From Bog-159 sp049511415 (lineage in GTDB: Bacteria > Acidobacteriota > Terriglobia > Bryobacterales > Bryobacteraceae): 40,913 nucleotides of DNA. The stretch is taken from positions 1 to 40,913 of the forward strand of contig JBEKYC010000061.1 in assembly GCA_049511415.1 (NCBI GenBank), in the 5' to 3' direction. Below are positions 7,682 to 16,773 of this stretch, one piece after another. The notes beneath the pieces are model-generated. The model ran no database searches and was not told where the DNA came from. It saw only the letters and a list, made by a program, of their open reading frames with translations. Each line of letters opens with the position of its first letter. Within the stretch, counting starts at the first letter, position 1. A program made the position numbers and the translations under genes.

Positions 7682-8721
7682 CGGATCTGGCACAGCGAGT
7701 GCGCTTGCTGCTGCAACAGGTATGGGCCTGTTGCCTGCACGCCAGCGGATGTATGTGGTGGGTGAAGCGCCGGTTGCGGCGCCGGAACGCCGCCGTGGTG
7801 TTAACCTTCCACCGGGTCTTGCGCGACGCCGAGGTGCGGCATACGTGCAGCCTGCCCGGCATCGTGGTGCGCGAGAGGACCTTCACGCAACTCGCCGCGT
7901 ACGTGGCTGCCGAATACTCCGCCACCGGCCTGAAAGAAGTCTTTGCCCCGGCTCGCGACGGCAAGCTGGCAGTGACATTCACGTTCGACGACGGCTGGAA
8001 AGATACCTATTTGAACGCCGTGCCGGTTGCCCGCCGCCACGCCATCCCGCTGACCGTCTTCATCTGTCCCGGCTTGATTGGGCGCGACTTGCCGTTTTGG
8101 CCGGAGCGTATCGCCGCAGCCTTACGGAACAGTTTTCCGCCGGTTGCGGATGCCGAAATCGAACGCATTATCGAGGTGCTCAAGACCCAGAATTCCAAGG
8201 AGCGCGGCAAACTCATCACGGAAATGGGCGCATCGCTGGCGTCGGTCAGTGCGGATACCGGCGACCGTACCTTGTCATGGATCGACGTTCTCGAGATGGA
8301 CGCCGCCGGCATCGGATTCGGTTGCCACACGCACACGCATCAGATTCTGACGGCGGTTCCGGAAGGCACCGCGCGTCAAGAGATTCGCGAAGGCAAACGC
8401 GCCATTGAGGCCGTATTGCACAAGCCGTGTAACCAGTTTGCCTATCCGAACGGCAATTGCTCCCGGCATACCCAACAGCTACTGGCGGAAGAGGGTTTCA
8501 CGGCGGCTTTCACGACGCACGTGGGCGGCTGGACGCAAGATACCGATCCCCTGGCGGTTCCCCGGGTCAACATCTGCGAGGCCAATGTTACGGGCCTCAC
8601 CGGCGGGTTCTCGCGCGCCATGTTTCAATACACCGTTTTCTGGAAAACCTGGCGGGCGATGCGCGCCGCGCGCCGCGTGCCCGCAAAGCCGCGTCCCGAA
8701 CCCGTACTGACGCAAGCCTGA
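7678..8721 (+). CDS. Polysaccharide deacetylase (NodB homology domain)
   Basis: A 347-residue carbohydrate esterase family 4 protein that removes N-acetyl (or O-acetyl) groups from sugars. The metal and catalytic motifs are AVTFTFDDGWKDTY (motif 1, with Asp-Asp) at about 98-111 and FGCHTHTHQIL (motif 2, zinc histidines) at about 219-229. FAYPNGN at about 257-263 corresponds to motif 3. There is no clear signal peptide: a hydrophobic patch at 10-30 is followed by KRRLRRR, so it may be cytoplasmic or membrane-associated. Start GTG 7678 overlaps the BY-kinase stop. A second deacetylase lies at 21968, so the polymer probably carries acetylated sugars. Confidence 0.9.
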   Translation: MTDLAQRVRLLLQQVWACCLHASGCMWWVKRRLRRRNAAVVLTFHRVLRDAEVRHTCSLPGIVVRERTFTQLAAYVAAEYSATGLKEVFAPARDGKLAVTFTFDDGWKDTYLNAVPVARRHAIPLTVFICPGLIGRDLPFWPERIAAALRNSFPPVADAEIERIIEVLKTQNSKERGKLITEMGASLASVSADTGDRTLSWIDVLEMDAAGIGFGCHTHTHQILTAVPEGTARQEIREGKRAIEAVLHKPCNQFAYPNGNCSRHTQQLLAEEGFTAAFTTHVGGWTQDTDPLAVPRVNICEANVTGLTGGFSRAMFQYTVFWKTWRAMRAARRVPAKPRPEPVLTQA

Positions 8722-8739
8722 AAGTAAGGGCCATCTATC

Positions 8740-9891
8740 GTGACTATCCTGCAATTAATCAGCAGCCAGGGTTTCTATGGCGCCGAAAGCATGCTGCTGG
8801 CGCTGGCCCGGACATTAGCGGAACAAGGTCACCGTAGCATTGTGGGCGTTTTTCGGGATGCGCGCTCCACCAGCCGCGAACTGGAAATCCGCGCCGCGCG
8901 GCTCGGTTTGGAAGTTGCCACCATGCCCTGTAGCGGCCGATGGGATTGGAAGACCGTGCGCCACCTGCGCTCCTTCGTGAAAGGCCACGGCGTGGATGTG
9001 CTGCACACACATGGATACAAGGCCGACATTTACGGTTACGCGGCGGCGTGGCCCAACCGGACGGTGCGGGTGGCCACCTGCCATAACTGGCCTTCGAAGT
9101 TGCCGAGCATGCGGATCTACGCGGCCATCGACCGGTTGGTTCTGCGGCGGTTCGATGGCGTTGCCACCGCGTCGGGTCCGGTGGCGAAGACCTTGGGGCG
9201 TTGGAGGGTGCCCACCCGTAAGTTGAAGACCATTCCGAATGGCGTGGACATGGAGCCGTTTCGCGAGCCGGCGGCCTCGCTGCGTAGCGAATTCACTTCC
9301 GGCGCCGACCGGCTGGTGGGTTTTGTGGGCCGGCTGGTGCCTGGCAAGGGTGGGACCTTGTTGCTATCGGCCGCGCAAGCGGTGCTGGCCGAATGTCCGG
9401 ATACCAGGTTCATTTTCATCGGCGAGGGTCCCGCCCGCGCCGAATGGATGAGCATGGCCGCCCAACTCGGCATCTCCTCCCGGGTGATATTTGCGGGACA
9501 GCGCAACGATATGCCGGCAGTTTACGCATCGCTGGACCTGGTGGTGCTTCCCTCGCTGGACGAAGCCATGCCGATGTGTTTGCTGGAGGCTTTGGCCGCT
9601 TCGAAGCCGGTAATCGCCACCAAGGTCGGGGCGGTGCCGCGAGTGATCCTGCCGGGTGTAACCGGCGTGTTGGTGGAACCGGGAAAGGTCGAGGTTCTGT
9701 CCGCGGCCATTCTACGTCTCTTCCGCGATCCGGGGCTGGCCCGCATGCTGGGCGCCCAAGGACGCTCCCACGTCGCCCGGCACTTCGCATCGGGAGTGGT
9801 GGCCAAGAGTTACATCGATTTGTATCAGGACGCTTTGCGCCAGAACGCCGCGCAGGGTCTTCGCCAAGCTTGGCAAAGGAGCCGCCCATGA
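8740..9891 (+). CDS. Glycosyltransferase family 4 (GT-B)
   Basis: The 383-residue protein opens TILQLISSQGFYGAESMLLA, the N-terminal Rossmann strand and glycine loop of GT-B enzymes. The second domain begins VGFVGRLVPGKGG at about 192-204 and holds the donor-binding motif SLDEAMPMCLLEALAASKPV (about 272-291, E-x7-E). It is expected to transfer a sugar from a nucleotide donor to the lipid-linked repeat unit at the cytoplasmic face. Start GTG 8740 is 18 bases after the deacetylase gene; the stop overlaps the next ATG (ATGA). Donor and acceptor cannot be read from the sequence. Confidence 0.9.
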   Translation: MTILQLISSQGFYGAESMLLALARTLAEQGHRSIVGVFRDARSTSRELEIRAARLGLEVATMPCSGRWDWKTVRHLRSFVKGHGVDVLHTHGYKADIYGYAAAWPNRTVRVATCHNWPSKLPSMRIYAAIDRLVLRRFDGVATASGPVAKTLGRWRVPTRKLKTIPNGVDMEPFREPAASLRSEFTSGADRLVGFVGRLVPGKGGTLLLSAAQAVLAECPDTRFIFIGEGPARAEWMSMAAQLGISSRVIFAGQRNDMPAVYASLDLVVLPSLDEAMPMCLLEALAASKPVIATKVGAVPRVILPGVTGVLVEPGKVEVLSAAILRLFRDPGLARMLGAQGRSHVARHFASGVVAKSYIDLYQDALRQNAAQGLRQAWQRSRP

Positions 9892-10937
9892 CCGTGGACC
9901 TCACCATTATCATGGCTTGCCGCAACGAGATTCGTCACATCCGGCAGCTCCTGGACTCCCTGCTCGCGCAGGACACCCGCGGCTTGAGTTGGGAAGCGAT
10001 TATCGCGGACGGCATGAGCGACGATGGCACGCGCGAGGTCTTGGCCGGGTACGCCGCGCGCGACCAGCGGGTGCGCATGATCGATAATCCGCGGCGTGTC
10101 GTTTCGCCCGGCTTGAACGCGGCCATCCGGGCCGCCCGAGGTTCCATCATCCTGCGCATGGATGCGCACACTCTCTATGCGCCCGACTATTGCCGGCGGT
10201 GCGTCGAAGAATTGGAACGAACCGGCGCCGACAACGTAGGCGGCCCGGCGCGTACGCGGACCCAAGGCGCCCGCGCGCGTGCTTTCGCCGCTGCCTATCA
10301 TTCACCGTTCTCGACGGGCGCGCGGTTCCACGATGAAACCTACGAAGGCTGGGTGGATACGGTGCCCTATGGATGTTGGCGTAAGGAGACGCTCGAACGG
10401 ATCGGCTTATTCGATGAGACGCTCGTGCGCAATCAGGATGATGAGCTCAACCTGAGACTTAACCGGGCCGGGGGCAAAATCTGGCAAAGCCCGGCAATCG
10501 TCTCCTGGTATTCGCCGCGCGCGGCTCTGAGCGCGCTGTTCCGGCAGTATTTCCAATATGGCTACTGGAAGGTGGCGGTCATCCGGAAACACCGCCTGCC
10601 TGGATCCTGGCGACACCTGGTGCCCGTGACTTTCGTCCTGGCTAATATCTTTCTGCTCACGGCCTGTTTGGCGACCGTGTTGGCTAACCCAGCCGGATTT
10701 GGGTGGGCCGGCCGGCTCTGGCTGGCCATGATCACGGCGTACGCCGCGGCTAATCTGACCGCGTCCGTCATAGCTGCGTCGAAATTCGGCTGGGCCACGC
10801 TACCCTATCTTCCCGCGGTCTTCACCGTCTACCACTTCTCCTGGGGCCTCGGTTTCCTGGCCGGCTTCCGCTGGTTTTTGCCCGGCCCGATGCGGCCGGC
10901 GGCGAACGATTCCATCTTCACGCGCATCACGCGCTGA
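9888..10937 (+). CDS. Glycosyltransferase family 2, ExoA-like, membrane-anchored
   Basis: This 349-residue GT-A enzyme begins VDLTIIMACRNEIRHIRQLL. The DXD-type donor site is ILRMDAHTLYAPDY, and NQDDELNLRL is the C-terminal ED-like motif. Three hydrophobic helices follow at about 240-335 and would anchor it in the inner membrane. The overall plan is that of succinoglycan ExoA, a beta-1,3-glucosyltransferase, but linkage cannot be inferred. A longer frame reaches back to 9393 through the preceding gene; ATG 9888 is chosen because it gives the family N-terminus and a four-base ATGA overlap. Confidence 0.9.
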   Translation: MTVDLTIIMACRNEIRHIRQLLDSLLAQDTRGLSWEAIIADGMSDDGTREVLAGYAARDQRVRMIDNPRRVVSPGLNAAIRAARGSIILRMDAHTLYAPDYCRRCVEELERTGADNVGGPARTRTQGARARAFAAAYHSPFSTGARFHDETYEGWVDTVPYGCWRKETLERIGLFDETLVRNQDDELNLRLNRAGGKIWQSPAIVSWYSPRAALSALFRQYFQYGYWKVAVIRKHRLPGSWRHLVPVTFVLANIFLLTACLATVLANPAGFGWAGRLWLAMITAYAAANLTASVIAASKFGWATLPYLPAVFTVYHFSWGLGFLAGFRWFLPGPMRPAANDSIFTRITR

Positions 10938-10952
10938 CACGAACGCAACAAT

Positions 10953-11552
10953 ATGCGAAGATCCGTAGATTTCCTGGTCGCGCTCACTGCGCTCATCCTG
11001 TTGAGCCCTCTGCTGGCTGTTCTCATGCTGGCGGTTCTGGTATCGTCGCCCGGCAATCCGTTCTACGGCGGCCGGCGCGTGGGCAAAGACGGTCGCATGT
11101 TCCGCATGTGGAAGTTCCGGACCATGATCAACGGCGCATCAAAAATGGGGCCGATTACGGGGAAAAACGACTCGCGAGTCACGCCCGTGGGACGCATTCT
11201 GAGAAAGACGAAGTTCGATGAATTGCCGCAGTTTTTCAATCTGCTCTGGGGCCATATGACGCTGGTCGGCCCGCGGCCTGAATCGCCCGATATCGTAGCG
11301 TTGTATACGCCCAGACAACGTGCGGTTCTCAGCGTTAAACCCGGAGTTACCGGCAAGGTGCAGTTGAACCACGACGACGAGTCGGAAATCATTCCGGAAG
11401 GTGTCCATCCGGTGGCGTATTACGTGGAGCACCTCATGGAACCAAAACTTCGCATGGATCTCGATTACTTGCGCGGAAGAACCTTTTTGACAGACGCGAG
11501 AATCGTATTCGCCACCGCGGGGCTGGTGCTGCGCGCTTTCGCCCGGCGGTAG
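10953..11552 (+). CDS. Polyprenyl-phosphate phosphoglycosyl transferase (sugar transferase, small PglC-like form)
   Basis: The 199-residue enzyme moves a phospho-sugar from a UDP-sugar to undecaprenyl phosphate, the initiating step of repeat-unit assembly. It has the N-terminal reentrant hydrophobic helix (RRSVDFLVALTALILLSPLL), then FRMWKFRTM, TKFDELPQFFNLLWG with the catalytic Asp-Glu pair, MTLVGPRPE, and VKPGVTGKVQL. These are the monotopic PGT superfamily signatures. The large N-terminal domain of WbaP/UndPP-glucose enzymes is absent. It lies 15 bases after the ExoA-like gene. A perfect hairpin sits over its stop codon (see 11544-11558). A 43-base gap before the aminotransferase gene follows. 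Confidence 0.93.
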   Translation: MRRSVDFLVALTALILLSPLLAVLMLAVLVSSPGNPFYGGRRVGKDGRMFRMWKFRTMINGASKMGPITGKNDSRVTPVGRILRKTKFDELPQFFNLLWGHMTLVGPRPESPDIVALYTPRQRAVLSVKPGVTGKVQLNHDDESEIIPEGVHPVAYYVEHLMEPKLRMDLDYLRGRTFLTDARIVFATAGLVLRAFARR

Positions 11553-11558
11553 CCGCCG
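11544..11558 (+). other. Perfect GC hairpin spanning a stop codon inside the operon
   Basis: CGGCGG and CCGCCG form a six-base stem with the TAG stop codon (11550-11552) as a three-base loop, followed by TTTCATTTATT. It resembles a weak intrinsic terminator or pause site. The loop side reads GGCGGTAGCC, which shares GGCGGTAG with the E. coli ops element recognised by RfaH. Confidence 0.45.
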
Positions 11559-11595
11559 TTTCATTTATTACGAACTCAAAAACCTGGAGGAGCTT

Positions 11596-12813
11596 GTGAA
11601 GCAGACAACTATGCACGTGCCTTATCACCGCCCCAGCATCGGCGATGAAGAAATCAATGAAGTGGTGAGCACCCTCAAATCGGGCTGGCTTACCACCGGT
11701 CCGCGGACCGCGCAATTCGAAAAAGAATTTGGTGAGTATACCGGAGTCCCCCATGCGCTCGCCGTGAATTCCTGCACGTCCGGCCTGCATCTGGCGCTGG
11801 CTGCTCTGAAGCTCGGTCCCGGGATGGAAGTGATTACGACTCCTCTGACGTTCTGCGCCACCGTGAACACCATCATTCATACTGGCGCCACGCCTGTGTT
11901 GGCCGACATCGGCCCGGACGGAAACATAGATCCCGCCTCCATCGCGGCGCGGATCACCGGCAGGACCAGAGCTCTGGTTCCGGTACATTTCGCGGGCCTG
12001 CCGTGCGACATGGACGCGATCTGGGCTTTAGCGCGGCGTCACGGTTTGGACGTGGTTGAAGATTGCGCGCATGCCGCCGGCTCGTTTTACAAGGGGGCGC
12101 ATGTGGGCGCCGCCAGCCTGCTGACCGGCGCGCACAGCACGGCCGCCGTCTTCAGCTTCTATGCGGTGAAGAATCTGACTACCGGCGAAGGCGGCATGGT
12201 TCTTACGCATGACGAAGAGCTGGCCTCGAGCATGAAGATCCTGGCGCTTCACGGGATCAGCAAGAACGCCTGGAACCGGTACTCGGACCGGGGACAGTGG
12301 GGCTACCAGGTGCTGGAGTCCGGTTACAAGTACAACATGAGCGATATTCAGTCCTCCATCGGCATTCCTCAATTGCGGAAGCTGGAGGGATTTATCGAGG
12401 CCCGCGCGCGCTTCGCCGACTTATACAACCAATTACTGGCGGATGTGGAAGAGGTCGAGTTGCCGCCGGACCGGGTGGATAGCCGTCACGCCTGGCACCT
12501 CTACTCGCTCCGGCTCAACCTGGACCGGCTGACGATCGGACGCGACGAATTCATCGAACAGCTCAAGGACCGCGGCGTGGGGACGAGCGTGCATTTCATT
12601 CCCATCCCCCTGCATCCTTTCTTCGCGTCGCGCGCCCAATTGCGCCAGAACCAATGCCCGGCCGCACTGGAGTTGTATCCACGTTTGATTTCCTTGCCGC
12701 TGTTCCCAGCCATGACGGAGGACCAGGTTCGTTACGCCGCCAAGGCCGTGCGCGAAATCGCGCGCGTATCACGCAAGCGAACCTGGGCCGCCATGGCCGC
12801 GGCCGGCGACTAA
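11596..12813 (+). CDS. DegT/DnrJ/EryC1/StrS-type PLP aminotransferase
   Basis: A 405-residue sugar aminotransferase that converts a nucleotide-linked keto sugar to an amino sugar with glutamate as donor. It starts with the family pattern VPYHRPSIGDEEINEVVSTL, has NSCTSGLHLALAAL (phosphate-binding), VVEDCAHAAGS, and the PLP-lysine motif VFSFYAVKNLTTGEGG (Lys at about residue 195). HAWHLYSLRL near 298 and the C-terminal LPLFPAMTEDQVRYAAKAVR complete the fold. Start GTG 11596 has GGAGG at 11586-11590. It probably supplies an amino sugar to the polymer built by its neighbours; the nearby deacetylases fit N-acylated residues. The exact sugar is unknown. Confidence 0.92.
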   Translation: MKQTTMHVPYHRPSIGDEEINEVVSTLKSGWLTTGPRTAQFEKEFGEYTGVPHALAVNSCTSGLHLALAALKLGPGMEVITTPLTFCATVNTIIHTGATPVLADIGPDGNIDPASIAARITGRTRALVPVHFAGLPCDMDAIWALARRHGLDVVEDCAHAAGSFYKGAHVGAASLLTGAHSTAAVFSFYAVKNLTTGEGGMVLTHDEELASSMKILALHGISKNAWNRYSDRGQWGYQVLESGYKYNMSDIQSSIGIPQLRKLEGFIEARARFADLYNQLLADVEEVELPPDRVDSRHAWHLYSLRLNLDRLTIGRDEFIEQLKDRGVGTSVHFIPIPLHPFFASRAQLRQNQCPAALELYPRLISLPLFPAMTEDQVRYAAKAVREIARVSRKRTWAAMAAAGD

Positions 12814-12849
12814 TAACTGTATTCAGAACGAATTGGAGAACTGGTAAAA

Positions 12850-14364
12850 ATGAAACCGCCAAGCGTCGTTTCCGACGTCTTTCGCATTGCGCTCCGAGTG
12901 ATCGCCGATCTTCTCATCGTGCAGATAGCCATGTTAGCTGCTCTGATGGTGGTGGCGCTGCAACTTCAGTCCGGCTCGGAGGATTCGGTCCGGCTGGGAT
13001 TATCCGAATTACGCCACTACTACCTGACTCTGTTTTTACCGCTTTCGATGTGCTTCCCGGGGTTTTATGCCCTCAGTGGCCTCTACACTATTTCCCGCAC
13101 CTATAGCAAGGGCTTGGCGTTGCGCCGGGCGGCTTCGAGCGCCGTGGTGGCCGCTTTGGGCATGTTGGCCGCCAGCTTCCTGCTGCCCCAGTCGGCGGGC
13201 CTTCCGCGCACCTCCGCCCTGATCTTCGCGGTGCTGGTGAGCCTCGGGACGCCGGGCATCCGCTGGCTGAAGCACACGCTGTTCGAGCATGAGAAGGCCG
13301 GCAGCGGGGTTCCCACGCCGCGCGGCGATCTAGTCCTGGTAGTCGGCGGCGCCGGATACATCGGATCGATCGTGGTGCGCACCCTACTGAAGCGCGGCTT
13401 TCGCGTGCGGGTGTTGGACAGCCTGGTGTACGGAGCCTCGGCCATTGAGGAGGTTTTTGACCATCCGCGCATGGAATTCATGCGTGGCGACTGCCGCAAC
13501 ATTCAAGACGTCGTGAGCGCCATGCGCGGCGCCAGCGCGGTGATCCACCTGGCCGCCATCGTCGGCGATCCGGCCTGCGATCAGGATCACAAAACCGCGC
13601 GCGAAATTAATTATGCGGCTACTCGTATGATGATCGAAATCGCCAAGGGCGAGGGCGTGCAGCGCTTCGTCTTCGCGTCCAGTTGCAGCGTGTACGGCGC
13701 TTCCGACCAGGTGATGGATGAGAACTCCCAATCGCAACCGATATCGCTCTATGCCGATACAAAAGTCGACTCCGAGCAGGCGCTGCTGGGCGCCGCCACG
13801 GGAAATTTTCATCCCACGATTCTGCGTTTCGCCACTATCTTCGGCCTGTCGCCCCGTCCGCGTTTCGACCTGGTCGTGAATCTGCTTACGGCCAAGGCCA
13901 TCAAGGAGCGGGTCATCACCATCTACAACGGGCAGCAATGGCGCCCCTTCTTGCACGTAGCCGACGCCGCCGCCGCCATTGTGCGCGTGCTCGAAGCGCC
14001 CGTCGCGCTGGTGGGAAATCAGATCTACAACGTCGGCGACAGCCGCTTGAACTACACTCTTACGGATGTAGCCGCCTTGCTGGTGAAGTTCTTCCCGCAC
14101 ACGCGCGTTGAGCACATCGAGAACGCGGATCGCCGCAGTTACCGCGTGTCGTTCCAGAAATTCAAAGGTCACCTGGGTTTCACCTGCTCCAAGTCGCTGG
14201 AGGACGGCATTAAAGAGATCAAATCCGCTTTCGAGAGCGGCCAGATCTCCGATTACAGCGCGGCGCTCTACAGCAACGTCAAATTCCTGAAGCAATACGG
14301 CAGCCCGCGACAAACTGACTTACTCGGTTCGCAGGTGATGGCGGCTTTGGCACACAAGGCGTAG
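12850..14364 (+). CDS. Membrane-anchored NAD-dependent sugar epimerase/dehydratase (CapD-like membrane part with GalE-like SDR)
   Basis: This 504-residue protein has two parts. Residues 1 to about 150 have four hydrophobic helices; the first, VFRIALRVIADLLIVQIAML, resembles the N-terminal membrane domain of CapD/FlaA1-type dehydratases. Residues about 157-490 are an extended short-chain dehydrogenase: VVGGAGYIGS binds NAD, the Ser-Tyr-Lys catalytic set is in FASSCSVYGAS and LYADTKVDSEQ, and FGLSPRPRFDLVVN plus WRPFLHVADAA fit GalE/RmlB-type enzymes. Typical CapD proteins have a different dehydratase domain here. It has GGAG before ATG 12850 and lies 36 bases after the aminotransferase gene. 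It would modify a nucleotide sugar at the membrane; epimerase versus dehydratase cannot be decided. Confidence 0.85.
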   Translation: MKPPSVVSDVFRIALRVIADLLIVQIAMLAALMVVALQLQSGSEDSVRLGLSELRHYYLTLFLPLSMCFPGFYALSGLYTISRTYSKGLALRRAASSAVVAALGMLAASFLLPQSAGLPRTSALIFAVLVSLGTPGIRWLKHTLFEHEKAGSGVPTPRGDLVLVVGGAGYIGSIVVRTLLKRGFRVRVLDSLVYGASAIEEVFDHPRMEFMRGDCRNIQDVVSAMRGASAVIHLAAIVGDPACDQDHKTAREINYAATRMMIEIAKGEGVQRFVFASSCSVYGASDQVMDENSQSQPISLYADTKVDSEQALLGAATGNFHPTILRFATIFGLSPRPRFDLVVNLLTAKAIKERVITIYNGQQWRPFLHVADAAAAIVRVLEAPVALVGNQIYNVGDSRLNYTLTDVAALLVKFFPHTRVEHIENADRRSYRVSFQKFKGHLGFTCSKSLEDGIKEIKSAFESGQISDYSAALYSNVKFLKQYGSPRQTDLLGSQVMAALAHKA

Positions 14365-14374
14365 GAGATTATCG

Positions 14375-15409
14375 ATGCAACCCTACGACGCGGCGCCGGC
14401 TATGTCCGTCATTGTGCCCGCGCTGAACGAGGAGAATGTCATCGGTCAATGCCTGACCTCCTTGATCGCGCAGCGGCTGCCGCGCTCCCGATTCGAAGTC
14501 ATTGTGGTGGACAACGGTTCGACCGACAGGACCGTGGAGGTGGCGCATTCCTTCAGCAGTTCACTGCCTCTTACCGTGATCGAACGAAAGGGTGTACGCA
14601 TCGCGGCGCTGCGTAATTGCGGAGCGGCGGCGGCGCGTGCCCCATATCTCGCTTTCCTGGATGCGGATTGTGTAGCTCCGGCGTATTGGCTGCAGCAAGC
14701 ACTCGACCTGCTGGATGCCGACGATGCCCGTATTATTGGCGCACAGTACCGCATTCCGGAGGATTCCGGCTGGGTAGCCAAGGCATGGTACGGCGACTTG
14801 TGGCTGTCGAAAGACGGCCCGGTTTCGTACGTGCCCGGCGGAGACTCGTTCGTGAGCCGGGAGTTGTTTCTCAATCTGGGCGGCTTCGACGAGTCTATCG
14901 TCACCAGCGAAGACTGCGAGTTCTGCGAGCGGGCCGGGCGCTCATCCATTCCAATTTTGGCCATCCCGTCGCTCAGTGTGGTGCACCTGGGTACGCCGCA
15001 ATCGCTCGTCGTCTTTTTCCGGAAGCAGTTGTGGCATGGCATGCATGTTCACCGCGTATTCCTGCGCGATATGCTGCATTCCAAATCCCGCAAGGCCATG
15101 TTCTTCGCGGTGTATATGCTGGCCGGGACACTGCTCGCCCTGGCAGGCGCCGGCGCTTCGTTGCTGCTGCGCAACCCGGGCATATTCCTGGCCGCGGCCG
15201 CCTGGCTATTCATGGGGCCCTTGGTCTTAGCCGTGCGGTCGTCGCTGGAACGGAAGAAATGGCGTTATCTGTTCGCGTCGATCGTACTCAACGCGACTTA
15301 CGGTTTCGCCCGAGCCATGTGCCTTTTGGGCATCGGCGGCGTGCGCCAGCCGCGGGCCGCCGGCATGGGCGCTCCGCGCACGGGCACGGCTACCGAGTTG
15401 CTTGGTTAA
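14375..15409 (+). CDS. Glycosyltransferase family 2 with C-terminal membrane segments
   Basis: The 344-residue GT-A protein starts AMSVIVPALNEENVIGQCLT, then VIVVDNGSTDRTVEVA, the nucleotide-binding strand, and YLAFLDADCVAP with the DXD metal site. GGDSFVSRELFLNLGGFDES and TSEDCEFCERAG are the acceptor-side motifs of the family. Two or three hydrophobic helices near 240-320 anchor it in the inner membrane. ATG 14375 has AGGAGA upstream and follows the epimerase gene by 10 bases. Its donor and linkage are unknown. Confidence 0.9.
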   Translation: MQPYDAAPAMSVIVPALNEENVIGQCLTSLIAQRLPRSRFEVIVVDNGSTDRTVEVAHSFSSSLPLTVIERKGVRIAALRNCGAAAARAPYLAFLDADCVAPAYWLQQALDLLDADDARIIGAQYRIPEDSGWVAKAWYGDLWLSKDGPVSYVPGGDSFVSRELFLNLGGFDESIVTSEDCEFCERAGRSSIPILAIPSLSVVHLGTPQSLVVFFRKQLWHGMHVHRVFLRDMLHSKSRKAMFFAVYMLAGTLLALAGAGASLLLRNPGIFLAAAAWLFMGPLVLAVRSSLERKKWRYLFASIVLNATYGFARAMCLLGIGGVRQPRAAGMGAPRTGTATELLG

Positions 15410-15418
15410 GGTACAGTC

Positions 15419-16759
15419 ATGCTGTCACTGCACTTCGGCGCGGAAGGATCGCTCGGCATACTGCTGTATGTCGGCGCCATTTTCGCCGTGCTCGCCAGCA
15501 TCTTCTGGAGACCGATTGTGGGCATCATGTACCTGGTGCCGCTGCTGCCGCTGCAGACCATGCGCTACCGGTTGAATGACTATCCTCTGGGAGCCAGCGT
15601 GATCGGCGTCGTTCTGCTGGCGGTGGCCTTGGGCGTCATGCGGCGCAAACGGCCCGTCCTGGCGAAAACGCCCTGGACCACCCTGGTGCTCATCTATGCG
15701 GTCTTCACCTTTGTCTCCCTGGTCCTGGGATCCCTATACCTCGGCGCTCCGTTCCCGTTCTTCGGCGACGACCGGTTCGGGGTGTGGTTTGACTACATCA
15801 TGATGCCGGGCCTGCTTCTGCTGGTCGCCGCGGCAGAGCCCAGCCGCCGCCAGATGCAGATCATCCTGGTGCTCATGTGTCTCGCCGTGCTGGCTCTGGA
15901 CCGTAACTTCCTGAGCACCGTATCCGGCCGCGATTTCTCGGCCTTCTCCTACGACCTGCGCGACGCCGGTAGCATGGGCTATGCCGGTATCAACGGCATG
16001 GCCGCCTTCGAGGCACAATTTGTCGTCTTCCTCCTGGCCCTGGCTGTCTGCGAGAAAAAGCGCTGGCTGCAACTGGCCTACGTAGCCGTGTCCGGTGTTT
16101 CATTGGTTTGCCTGATGTATAGCCTGTCGCGCGGCGGTTACGCGGCATTTCTGGCCGGCTGGCTGTTTCTGGGGCTGGCGAAGAAGCGCTGGATGTTGAT
16201 CGCGCTGCTGGCCTTCGCGTTCACCTGGACCACGCTGGTTCCCAATGCCGTGCGCGAACGCGTCACCATGACCTACGAAACCGGTTCGCTGGATCACTCC
16301 TCGGAGACGCGTATCACCCTTTGGGAAGACGCTATGCAGGTCTTCGATTCCAACGTCATCATGGGATCGGGCTTCAACACTTACGCCTATATGCATCGCG
16401 TGGGCAATTATGAAGATACCCACAACTTCTTTCTGAAAGTGCTGGTGGAAACCGGCGTGCTTGGCCTGGCCCTGTTTCTGTGGCTGCTGGCCAAGACCTT
16501 CCGTGTCGGCATGCACTTGTCGAAGCTTGCCAAAGATCCATTTCTTGGGTCGTTGGGTCTCGGTTTGGCGGCCTGGCTGGTGACTGCGTTCGTCGCGAAC
16601 CTGTTCGGCGACCGCTGGAATTTCATGCAGGTCTGCGGATACCTTTGGGTCATCGCGGGCATGGCGGCGCATGCGCTGAAGCTGGCAGAGAGTCCGGCCG
16701 AAAGTGAAGCCCCGGCCGAGACGGAAGTCATTGAACCCCCCGTGGAAGTGTTGGCGTAA
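15419..16759 (+). CDS. Wzy-like O-antigen polymerase/ligase family membrane protein
   Basis: A 446-residue protein with about ten to twelve membrane helices. The Wzy_C-type signature appears as LSRGGYAAFLAGWLFLGLA, followed by a periplasmic loop (ETRITLWEDAMQVFDSNVIM then GSGFNTYAYMHRVG) and NYEDTHNFFLKVLVETGVLG, whose histidine is the conserved ligase/polymerase residue. In this context it most likely polymerises lipid-linked repeat units in the periplasm. The C-terminus has an acidic, proline-rich tail. It begins 9 bases after the GT2 gene and ends 14 bases before the flippase gene. Polymerase and ligase cannot be told apart by sequence alone. Confidence 0.88.
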   Translation: MLSLHFGAEGSLGILLYVGAIFAVLASIFWRPIVGIMYLVPLLPLQTMRYRLNDYPLGASVIGVVLLAVALGVMRRKRPVLAKTPWTTLVLIYAVFTFVSLVLGSLYLGAPFPFFGDDRFGVWFDYIMMPGLLLLVAAAEPSRRQMQIILVLMCLAVLALDRNFLSTVSGRDFSAFSYDLRDAGSMGYAGINGMAAFEAQFVVFLLALAVCEKKRWLQLAYVAVSGVSLVCLMYSLSRGGYAAFLAGWLFLGLAKKRWMLIALLAFAFTWTTLVPNAVRERVTMTYETGSLDHSSETRITLWEDAMQVFDSNVIMGSGFNTYAYMHRVGNYEDTHNFFLKVLVETGVLGLALFLWLLAKTFRVGMHLSKLAKDPFLGSLGLGLAAWLVTAFVANLFGDRWNFMQVCGYLWVIAGMAAHALKLAESPAESEAPAETEVIEPPVEVLA

Positions 16760-16773
16760 AGCCCAAGGAAACC

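Noticed and set aside
13384..14313. 309-residue minus-strand frame
   Set aside because: Antisense to the epimerase gene, whose motifs are clear; a high-GC shadow frame.
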